A stretch of DNA of 33,804 nucleotides from Lachnospiraceae bacterium (GTDB taxonomy: Bacteria > Bacillota > Clostridia > Lachnospirales > Lachnospiraceae). Below are positions 15,419-21,410 of this stretch, piece after piece. Every line of letters begins with the position of its first letter. Within the stretch, counting starts at the first letter, position 1. The stretch lies in contig JAFXTJ010000040.1 in assembly GCA_017535945.1 (NCBI GenBank), positions 1 to 33,804 of the forward strand, in the 5' to 3' direction. Position numbers and translations under genes: made by a program. The notes under the pieces were generated by a model. It saw only the letters and a program-made list of their open reading frames with translations. It ran no database searches and was not told the DNA's origin.

Positions 15419-16033
15419 TTACCCTGCCACTCTCCCATAGGCATCCTCAAAGGTGTCATCGATGTCATACTTCGGGGTGTAGTCCACCTCGAGGGTGACA
15501 TTGATGAGGTCAATCTTTGCGGAGACCTCATCACACTCCCGCTGGAGGCGCTTGACAATGCCCTTCAGCGTCTCCCTGTTGAAATCGATGGTGCTGACGG
15601 AACGGATGTTGTAGACATAGGCCGTCTGGTTTCCCTCGGTATTGATGAGGTAATCCTTGCCGGTCTTCATCTCCTCCGTGGAATTGATACGGGAGAGAGC
15701 GCGAAACCGGGAGATGGCCTCCTGCTTCGCCTTGTTGACGGAGAGCGCGGCGTCGATATCGAGCTCCGCTCCCGCCTTGGCCTTGCTGATGGCCTTTGCG
15801 AGCTTTTCCCGCTCGGCGATGAGGTCCAGATAGAGCTCGATGACCCGGTCCGCGGTCATATCGGACTCCCGTCTGACCTCGACGGTCTCGTCCTGCGCGT
15901 TCGGATTGCTGCGGCTGCGCTGGTGTTCCTCCTTGATGCGCAGGATGTTCTCCGGCTTTGACAGAAAGAGCATCGCCTGCTGCATCAGGTCGTTCAGGTG
16001 GTTCTGCATCCGGAAGGTTTCTTTGAGTATCAT
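15419..16033 (-). CDS. Conserved-looking hypothetical protein, coiled-coil rich
   Basis: I cannot assign a function. The 204 residues start MILKETFRMQNHLNDLMQQAMLFL and are mostly helical, with a charged central coiled coil (about residues 60-115: VIELYLDLIAEREKLAKAISKAKAG). A short beta-like segment, YLINTEGNQTAYVYNIRSVSTIDFNRE, follows, then another helix and an acidic end DYTPKYDIDDTFEDAYG. No Cys clusters, signal peptide or membrane helix are visible. The end 'INVTLEVDYTPKYDIDDTFED' reads like a protein under selection, and I have a vague memory of relatives in clostridial genomes and phages. GAGGAGG lies close before the ATG. It appears monocistronic, between the alpha-CTD-like gene and the RNA-rich region. 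Confidence 0.8.
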   Translation of the reverse strand: MILKETFRMQNHLNDLMQQAMLFLSKPENILRIKEEHQRSRSNPNAQDETVEVRRESDMTADRVIELYLDLIAEREKLAKAISKAKAGAELDIDAALSVNKAKQEAISRFRALSRINSTEEMKTGKDYLINTEGNQTAYVYNIRSVSTIDFNRETLKGIVKRLQRECDEVSAKIDLINVTLEVDYTPKYDIDDTFEDAYGRVAG

Positions 16034-16101
16034 GTTTTTTTCCTCCTCTTCTTCAAAAACTACAGTTTGTTCACTGTTACATAAGATCAGTTCCGCATTT
16101 T

Positions 16102-16665
16102 CTACAGGACGATCAGGTGATAACGTTCCCGGAGCACGCGGATCACTTCCTCACAGGATCTCCTGCCGAGATTCCTCACCTGCATCAGACGCTCTGTCCC
16201 CATCAGGGCAACCTCACCGACCGTCTTTATACCGGCCCGGCGCAGGCAGTTATAGGACCGGACGGATAACTCCGCGTCTGCCAGATCGATGAGCAGCGGA
16301 TCCTGTCCGGGGATCCGGTCCTCCTCATACGGTTCATCCTCATCGAAATCCATGTACGGCAGTTCCTCCTCTGGGTCTTCCGTGCGCATCTCCGGATGCG
16401 GGATCAGACGGTAGCGGTTCTTCATAAGCAGCTGCCGGATCCGTTTCAGTTCCCTTTCCACATGCCTGACGTGCTGCCCTTCCTGTTCGGCCGCCTCTTC
16501 GGCGGACAGTCCGTTCACATAATGCAGGCAGAATAAATGAAAAAGTCTGCCCGGCAGGATCCCGCAACGGATCATCAGTGCGAGCGGAAAGGCAAGTCCC
16601 TCCGCCTCCGCTTCGGAGAACCCCATCTCGTGCAGTACATTTTGCGGATAACCGCCAGATGACAT
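16102..16665 (-). CDS. Small protein with RNA polymerase alpha-CTD-like domain
   Basis: The C-terminal third of the 187 residues (about 124-187) reads LADAELSVRSYNCLRRAGIKTVGEVALMGTERLMQVRNLGRRSCEEV, a close match to the helix-hairpin-helix alpha-CTD of RNA polymerase. It keeps the Arg and Asn of 'VRSxNC' and the Gly and Ser of 'NLGRRS', the positions that touch UP-element DNA in the E. coli subunit. The N-terminal part has a helical segment FHLFCLHYVNGLSAEEAAEQEG...VERELKRIRQLL resembling a sigma region-4/HTH, then an acidic linker. AGGAGG five nucleotides before the ATG at 16665 fixes the start, and the extension to 16809 is rejected. It may be a transcription regulator, but function is inferred only from the domain. 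Confidence 0.8.
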   Translation of the reverse strand: MSSGGYPQNVLHEMGFSEAEAEGLAFPLALMIRCGILPGRLFHLFCLHYVNGLSAEEAAEQEGQHVRHVERELKRIRQLLMKNRYRLIPHPEMRTEDPEEELPYMDFDEDEPYEEDRIPGQDPLLIDLADAELSVRSYNCLRRAGIKTVGEVALMGTERLMQVRNLGRRSCEEVIRVLRERYHLIVL

Positions 16666-16784
16666 CGGACCTCCTCTCATTTCTTCATCAGAGTTATCAT
16701 CGAAGATGATCAAAGTATAACCGACTCTTCCAGCGGAAAAAATAAACCGCCGGTTTAGTTTTGCATTTTTCATGTTTAATAAGA

Positions 16785-16815
16785 ACCCGGACATCCGCAA
16801 GGCAGACATCCGGGT
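16785..16815 (-). terminator. Terminator downstream of the OPRTase-like gene
   Basis: A 14-bp stem (16785-16798 with 16802-16815, several G-U pairs in the minus-strand RNA) and a 3-nt loop, followed on the minus strand by TCTTATT. It lies about 30 nt past the OPRTase-like stop. The T-tract is short, so efficiency is uncertain. Confidence 0.7.
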
Positions 16816-16846
16816 CAGAAACCGTATTCAGGAAACATGTGCGGCT

Positions 16847-17485
16847 TTACAGCGTCGAATACCCGAAGCCGTTGCAGATCGCATCCACCGGCGTGCCGGC
16901 CTTGCACATCGGGCAGTTCTCCGGCTTGTAGCTCGCATAATCCGGCAGATCCCTGACCGTGTAAAGTGCCCGGATCGGGATCTCGTCGATCGAGGTCCCC
17001 TGCGAGTAGATCGCGGAGATCCCGACGACCTCGCCCTTGTAGTAACGCACCGAACGGATCGCACTCTGGAGCGTGGCACCCGTGGTGGCCGTATCGATGA
17101 GGATCAGGACGTGCTTGCCGCGGATCATGTGCTGATTGTTCTCGCGGAACATGATCTGCCCGCTGTTGTTATACTCCGGGCAGGTGATATACATGGTCTT
17201 GTGGGAATTGGCGGAGATGATCCCGGCCATGGTCAGCTTGTTGGCCAGATACGCTCCCACGACCTCCATCCCGTTGAGGCACAGGATCGTATCGATCACA
17301 TCACTAGCCAGATACATCTCCGCGAGCTCTTCGCCCGTTGCCCTGGCCTCACGCTGCCTGGATTTCATGTCCGTCAGATCCATGTAATAATTCACGTGGG
17401 AATTGGGCGTGATGAAATGCCCCGGGATATAGCGGAGCACGACATCCTTATTCCTCTGGTGATCGATCTTCTTGTAATCCTGCAT
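16847..17485 (-). CDS. Orotate phosphoribosyltransferase-like protein
   Basis: The 212-residue protein has the type-I phosphoribosyltransferase PRPP loop HVLILIDTATTGATLQSAI, in which the usual acidic pair is replaced by I-D-T-A, and a hood-like N-terminus. Enzymes of this fold join PRPP to a base; orotate is the usual guess. No pyrimidine genes are nearby, and the C-terminus carries CPMCKAGTPVDAICNGFGYSTL, a Cys pair not typical of PyrE, so it may act on another substrate or be regulatory. GGAGG seven nucleotides upstream supports the ATG. It follows the FHA-GGDEF gene by 48 bp. Confidence 0.7.
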   Translation of the reverse strand: MQDYKKIDHQRNKDVVLRYIPGHFITPNSHVNYYMDLTDMKSRQREARATGEELAEMYLASDVIDTILCLNGMEVVGAYLANKLTMAGIISANSHKTMYITCPEYNNSGQIMFRENNQHMIRGKHVLILIDTATTGATLQSAIRSVRYYKGEVVGISAIYSQGTSIDEIPIRALYTVRDLPDYASYKPENCPMCKAGTPVDAICNGFGYSTL

Positions 17486-17533
17486 GAAATTTCCTCCTTT
17501 TCAGTGAGCAACTGTGACAGATACGGTGCTTCC

Positions 17534-18439
17534 TTATGCTTCGATCCGGTTCTTCCCGTTTTCCTTGGCCTGATACAGCATCTGATCCGCACGGATGACG
17601 ATCGCATCCACATCCCCGGGATCCGGTACGGTATGGATGTCGACCACTCCCGCGCTGATCGTCATGTTGAAACGGTCGTCGATCCGTGTGGCGGCGATCC
17701 GTTCCGACATCTCCTCCAGGGCGAGTTTTGCGTTCAGCGCATCATTCATGATGATACCGACAAATTCGTCGCCGCCCCAGCGGCAGACATAGCCGTCGCT
17801 CGCGACGGTGAGCAGAAGCTGCTCCGTAAGATATTTCAGCGCGGCATCGCCGGCACTGTGCCCGTAGACATCGTTGATCCGCTTGAAGAAATCGATATCC
17901 AGCATGAACAGCGAACAGCGGTCATCAACAAATCGGCGGTACCGCTGCAGATACCAGGTACGGAACGTATTCCTTCCGGACAGACCCGTCAGCGCGTCCC
18001 TTGATGCCAGCCGCATATCCCGCCAGATCTTGATCCGGTTCTCGACGATGGCACACACGAGCAGGATATCCACCCCGTTCTCGCTGTCGGAAGCCGGAAC
18101 GATCAGTTCATCGCCGTCCCACAGTTCCACACGTTCACCCGGCTCCAGCTGTCTGCGCCGGAAGATCGTCCCGTTCGTCGTCTTCGCGGCGGTATAGGTG
18201 ACAAGTCCGCCATCCGTCTCAAAGAAGCCGTGATCTCTCGAGAGATACCGGTTAGTGACCGGGATATCGGGGATCTCCTGCTCCGCCGGACGCCCGAGAC
18301 GCTGATGCCCTTCCAGCACGAACTCCATGATCTCGTGTTCGCAGCACACAAAAAGCCTGGGCTTGATGCTCGCGGCTGCCGGCCTTCCTATGTAACGCTC
18401 CGGTGTCTGGTACAGGAATTTTGTATGGTTATCCGTCAT
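17534..18439 (-). CDS. FHA-domain diguanylate cyclase
   Basis: Residues ~30-130 form a forkhead-associated domain. Markers are LGRPAEQ, the phosphothreonine-binding core NRYLSRDHGFF (Ser-Arg-x-His), TTNGT, and PGERVELWDGDELIV. Residues ~150-301 form a GGDEF domain with LDIDFFKRINDVYGHSAGD, the active loop RWGGDEF and the ending ADQMLYQAKENGKNRI, so it should make cyclic di-GMP. No RxxD inhibitory site is seen before the active loop. The protein is cytoplasmic, so activity may be switched by binding a phosphorylated Thr protein. I chose the ATG at 18439 (301 aa) because the longer frame to 18574 would run through the upstream small gene; its ribosome site is modest. Confidence 0.9.
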   Translation of the reverse strand: MTDNHTKFLYQTPERYIGRPAAASIKPRLFVCCEHEIMEFVLEGHQRLGRPAEQEIPDIPVTNRYLSRDHGFFETDGGLVTYTAAKTTNGTIFRRRQLEPGERVELWDGDELIVPASDSENGVDILLVCAIVENRIKIWRDMRLASRDALTGLSGRNTFRTWYLQRYRRFVDDRCSLFMLDIDFFKRINDVYGHSAGDAALKYLTEQLLLTVASDGYVCRWGGDEFVGIIMNDALNAKLALEEMSERIAATRIDDRFNMTISAGVVDIHTVPDPGDVDAIVIRADQMLYQAKENGKNRIEA

Positions 18440-18467
18440 CTGTCGATGCCTGCCGTCAAAATGATCT

Positions 18468-18650
18468 TCAGACTGTCTGCATATTGCCGCATACGGAACA
18501 TTTTCCACGGTTGCCGGAGTACACGATGAATTGCCTGTTAACATTGCATTTTTTACATTTGGCAGTTTTCTCACCGCTTCCCGCGCCGCCGGATACCGCG
18601 GCCATTTCGTCGTCGTTCAGCGTCCTGCCGGTATTCTCCTCGTTCATCAT
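18468..18650 (-). CDS. Small double-glycine leader peptide with zinc-ribbon core (second copy)
   Basis: Sixty residues. The N-terminus LNDDEMAAVSGGAGSG looks like a double-glycine (GG) leader of secreted peptides and bacteriocin-type precursors, whose pattern is acidic-helix then V-S-G-G. The presumed core after GG (about 38 residues) has CKKC...17...CSVC, a four-Cys zinc-ribbon pattern, which is not a usual bacteriocin core. GGGAGG lies before two successive ATGs; the second (18647) has better spacing. It begins 10 bp after the first copy's stop and ends 28 bp before the FHA-GGDEF start, so all three may be one transcript. No C39-peptidase exporter is in the window. Confidence 0.7.
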   Translation of the reverse strand: MMNEENTGRTLNDDEMAAVSGGAGSGEKTAKCKKCNVNRQFIVYSGNRGKCSVCGNMQTV

Positions 18651-18659
18651 AACCTCCCG

Positions 18660-18881
18660 TCAGATCTTGAATTTCACCTGCAGATTGTTCAGGGTCTTGT
18701 TTTCATTCTTGCAGCCCGGTGTTTTGCAGATGTACTGCCCCGTACTGCCGCCTTCGATCCTCGTATCCTCAAGTGCTTTCATCGGTTTCTTACATTCCGG
18801 GCAGTAAGCCACCGGTGCTTCGTTGTTGACGGAGAGCCCGCCGGATACTTCCCGCAGGGCATCATCATTGAGTTCCATCAT
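18660..18881 (-). CDS. Small double-glycine leader peptide with zinc-ribbon core (first copy)
   Basis: Seventy-three residues starting MMELNDDALREVSGGL. The 15-residue N-terminus again ends in a V-S-G-G double-glycine leader motif. The remainder holds CPECKKPM and YICKTPGCKN, four Cys in a zinc-ribbon-like arrangement, and ends in basic residues. The sequence is related in design but not closely similar to the next gene, suggesting an old duplication. AGGAGG precedes the paired ATGs at 18881/18878, so I reject the longer frame to 18926 that runs into the terminator. Function is unknown; export by a peptidase-containing ABC transporter is a guess from the leader. Confidence 0.7.
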   Translation of the reverse strand: MMELNDDALREVSGGLSVNNEAPVAYCPECKKPMKALEDTRIEGGSTGQYICKTPGCKNENKTLNNLQVKFKI

Positions 18882-18908
18882 CTTCCTCCTGATTTTCGGA
18901 TAAGCAAA

Positions 18909-18941
18909 AGTCCCCGCATCCTTCACAGTGATGTGGGGACT
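18909..18941 (-). terminator. Terminator after the GGGtGRT gene
   Basis: The stem AGTCCCC-x-CATC with GATG-x-GGGGACT (18909-18920 and 18930-18941) is followed by TTTTGCTT on the minus strand, about 22 nt past the GGGtGRT stop. It separates that gene from the small peptide genes and may also work from the plus side. Confidence 0.85.
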
Positions 18942-18962
18942 CTGCTTTTCAAACCGTTCTGA

Positions 18963-19982
18963 TCAGAACTTCCCGGCCTTGGCAGCCTCTTCGATGGAAA
19001 CAGCCACGGAAACGGTCATACCGACCATCGGGTTGTTGCCGGCGCCGATAAGGCCCATCATCTCCACGTGTGCAGGAACGGATGAGGAACCCGCAAACTG
19101 CGCATCGGAGTGCATTCTGCCCATCGTATCCGTCATACCGTAGGAAGCGGGACCCGCAGCCATATTGTCGGGATGCAGGGTACGGCCGGTGCCGCCGCCG
19201 CTCGCCACGGAGAAGTACTTCTTGCCGGCATCGGTGCGCTCTTTCTTGTAGGTGCCTGCGACCGGATGCTGGAATCTCGTCGGATTGGTGGAATTGCCGG
19301 TGATGGAGACATCGACATTCTCATGCCACATGATCGCGACACCCTCCTGGACATCGTTGGCGCCGTAGCAGTTGACCAGCGCACGGGGGCTCTTCGGATC
19401 CTTGGAATAGCATGTGCGGGAGACCTCCTTGAGTTCACCCGTGAAATAGTCATACTCCGTCTCAACATGAGTAAAGCCGTTGATACGGGAGATGATCTGC
19501 GCCGCGTCCTTGCCCAGACCGTTCAGGATGACGCGCAGGGGCTTCTGACGCACCTTGTTGGCCTTCTCGGCGATACCGATCGCACCCTCGGCGGCTGCGA
19601 AAGACTCATGGCCGGCCAGGAAAGCGAAGCACTCGGTGTCCTCCTCGAGGAGCATCTTGCCGAGATTCCCATGGCCGAGACCCACCTTGCGGCGGTCAGC
19701 AACGGAACCCGGGATGCAGAAGGACTGCAGACCCTCGCCGATGGCGGCAGCCGCCTCGGAAGCCTTACGGCAGTTCTTCTTGATCGCGATCGCGGCACCT
19801 ACGGTGTAGGCCCACTTGGCATTCTCGAAGCAGATGGGCTGAATATTCTCGACCATGTGATACACATCAAGTCCGGCGTCCCTGGTGATCTGCTCCGCCT
19901 CGTCGATGGAGCCGATCCCGTACTCCGCAAGCTTCGCCAGGATCTGCTTTTCTCTTCTCTCGTATGATTCAAATTTCGCCAT
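18963..19982 (-). CDS. GGGtGRT family protein
   Basis: The 339-residue protein contains SVASGGGTGRTLHPDNMAAGPASYGMTDTMGRMHSDAQFAGSS, the signature that names this family (a Pfam GGGtGRT entry exists). Biochemical function is not known to me. It is regularly found beside a NifU-like iron-sulfur scaffold gene, as here, which suggests a joint role in Fe-S or redox metabolism of anaerobes. The repeated small-residue-rich stretches (GAGNNPMVGMTVSVAVS) look like nucleotide or cofactor loops. The ATG at 19982 has GGGAGG nine nucleotides upstream. It follows the NifU-like gene by 19 bp and ends in a clear terminator. Confidence 0.9.
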   Translation of the reverse strand: MAKFESYERREKQILAKLAEYGIGSIDEAEQITRDAGLDVYHMVENIQPICFENAKWAYTVGAAIAIKKNCRKASEAAAAIGEGLQSFCIPGSVADRRKVGLGHGNLGKMLLEEDTECFAFLAGHESFAAAEGAIGIAEKANKVRQKPLRVILNGLGKDAAQIISRINGFTHVETEYDYFTGELKEVSRTCYSKDPKSPRALVNCYGANDVQEGVAIMWHENVDVSITGNSTNPTRFQHPVAGTYKKERTDAGKKYFSVASGGGTGRTLHPDNMAAGPASYGMTDTMGRMHSDAQFAGSSSVPAHVEMMGLIGAGNNPMVGMTVSVAVSIEEAAKAGKF

Positions 19983-20001
19983 TTTCGTTATCCTCCCTGT
20001 C

Positions 20002-20694
20002 TCACTCTTTACGAGGGTCAATCAGCCTGACCGCATCCGCCACACGACCGTACTGCCCGGAGGCCTTCTCAACAGCCTTGGCGGGCTCATCACCAGCCTT
20101 GATGAAATCCATCATTTTGCCGAAGTTGATGTACTTATATCCGATGATCTCATCATTCTCATCCAGCGCGACATGCGTGATATAACCGTCGGTGAGCTCC
20201 AGATAACGGGGTCCCTTCTCCAGCGTGCCGTAGGTCGTGCCGACCATGGAACGTGCACCCTTGCCCAGATCCTCGAGACCGGCACCGATCTGCAGGCCGT
20301 CCTCGGAGAACGCGCTCTGCGTACGGCCGTATACGATCTGCAGGAAGAGCTCTCTCATGGCGGTGTTGATGGCATCGCACACGAGATCCGTGTTAAGCGC
20401 TTCGAGAACGGTCAGACCGGGCAGGATCTCGGCTGCCATCGCCGCGGAATGCGTCATGCCGGAGCATCCGATCGTCTCCACGAGTGCCTCCTGGATGATG
20501 CCGTCCTTAACATTGAGGGAGAGCTTGCAGCAGCCCTGCTGCGGCGCGCACCAGCCGATGCCGTGGGTATATCCGGAGATATCCTTGACTTCTTTGGCCT
20601 TGACCCATTTTGCTTCCTCAGGGATCGGAGCCGCTCCGTGACGCGCCCCCTGGTGGACCGGGCACATGCCTTTTACTTCGGTTGAGTAGATCAT
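20002..20694 (-). CDS. NifU-like iron-sulfur cluster assembly scaffold protein
   Basis: The 230-residue protein has an IscU/NifU-type core with Cys at GWCAPQQGCCKLSLNVKDGIIQEALVETIGCSGMTHSAAMAAEIL. The GCSG segment matches the cluster-binding region, with further Cys at CPVHQG and VCDAIN. Scaffolds assemble Fe-S clusters before transfer to target proteins. The N-terminus (about 40 residues) and C-terminus (KYINFGKMMDFI, PRKE) extend beyond the ~130-residue scaffold, typical for the form paired with GGGtGRT proteins. AAGGAGG lies seven nucleotides before the ATG. It is the first gene of a two-gene unit behind the promoter at 20753-20781. Confidence 0.88.
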   Translation of the reverse strand: MIYSTEVKGMCPVHQGARHGAAPIPEEAKWVKAKEVKDISGYTHGIGWCAPQQGCCKLSLNVKDGIIQEALVETIGCSGMTHSAAMAAEILPGLTVLEALNTDLVCDAINTAMRELFLQIVYGRTQSAFSEDGLQIGAGLEDLGKGARSMVGTTYGTLEKGPRYLELTDGYITHVALDENDEIIGYKYINFGKMMDFIKAGDEPAKAVEKASGQYGRVADAVRLIDPRKE

Positions 20695-20752
20695 AGTCCT
20701 ATCCTCCTTGCTGTGATATGAATGAACGCTGAATACGCAATCAGACTAATCT

Positions 20753-20781
20753 AATATACTCTATCACCGTCAAAAAGGCAA
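20753..20781 (-). promoter_or_regulatory. Promoter of the NifU-like/GGGtGRT unit
   Basis: On the minus strand, TTGCCT (20776-20781) and TATATT (20753-20758) with a 17-bp spacer, giving a leader of about 50 nt. Its -35 lies back to back with that of the divergent plus-strand promoter. Confidence 0.65.
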
Positions 20782-20786
20782 GAGAC

Positions 20787-20815
20787 TTGCGCTTTATGTA
20801 TATTTTTGTTAAAAT
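20787..20815 (+). promoter_or_regulatory. Promoter of the YvyF-like gene
   Basis: TTGCGC (20787-20792) and TAAAAT (20810-20815) with a 17-bp spacer, some 70 bp before the start codon. The two divergent -35 boxes are only 5 bp apart, so the promoters probably compete. Confidence 0.6.
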
Positions 20816-20885
20816 TTCCGTCACTTAAGATTGCCGGTTTCAGCCGGGGCTCAAACAGAATCAGAGCAGGCATACAGGAGACTCC

Positions 20886-21410
20886 ATGGAGAAACAGTCA
20901 TTGGAAAATGCGGGGATCACCCCGACGGATCCCGCCGGAACCACGGCGGATCAGGATACTGATAAGGATAGCAGAGTTCCTTCGGGAAATCCCGAAGGGG
21001 GCCAGCGTCAGTGCAGTGTCTGCGGGCGCATCCTGCCCGCCAAAAGAAGATCCGATACCTGCCGTGCCTGCGAGGATTATGACCTCTTCATGCAGATCCG
21101 GCAGTACATCTCCGATCGTCAGGCCATGAATTACCATGAGATCGCCCACTATTTCCATATCTCTGAAAAACGGGCGCTTCATTTCGTGCGCCGCAAGATC
21201 GAAGAACAGAATGAGACGGAAGAGGGAACCCTCGAAGAACTGTTTTCCTCGGATTACTGCACGATCTGCGGTGAACCCGTCGTCTACGGGAACCTGTGTC
21301 CCGCCTGCTCCAGAGAACGCTACCGCATGAGCCATCCGAAGACCATGGAAACACCCGGCGATACGTCAGCCGGTCTGCGCCATCTCGGCACCGAAAAACG
21401 AAACGGTTAG
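20886..21410 (+). CDS. YvyF-like zinc-ribbon/HTH protein
   Basis: The 174 residues hold, after a disordered acidic N-terminus of ~40, a zinc ribbon CSVCGRILPAKRRSDTCRAC. A helix-turn-helix-like segment, MNYHEIAHYFHISEKRALHFVRRKI, and a second Cys set, CTICGEPVVYGNLCPAC, follow. The order resembles YvyF, a small protein of the Bacillus late flagellar operon, where its role is poorly defined. No flagellar gene is in this window. It is the only plus-strand gene in its region, with AGGAG five nucleotides before the ATG, and its stop overlaps that of the convergent potCD by 4 nt. A regulatory role is likely but unproven. Confidence 0.7.
   Translation: MEKQSLENAGITPTDPAGTTADQDTDKDSRVPSGNPEGGQRQCSVCGRILPAKRRSDTCRACEDYDLFMQIRQYISDRQAMNYHEIAHYFHISEKRALHFVRRKIEEQNETEEGTLEELFSSDYCTICGEPVVYGNLCPACSRERYRMSHPKTMETPGDTSAGLRHLGTEKRNG

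Noticed and set aside
18439..18574. Longer N-terminus for the FHA-GGDEF gene
   Set aside because: It would run through the second small zinc-ribbon gene in another frame, and the added peptide has no FHA features.
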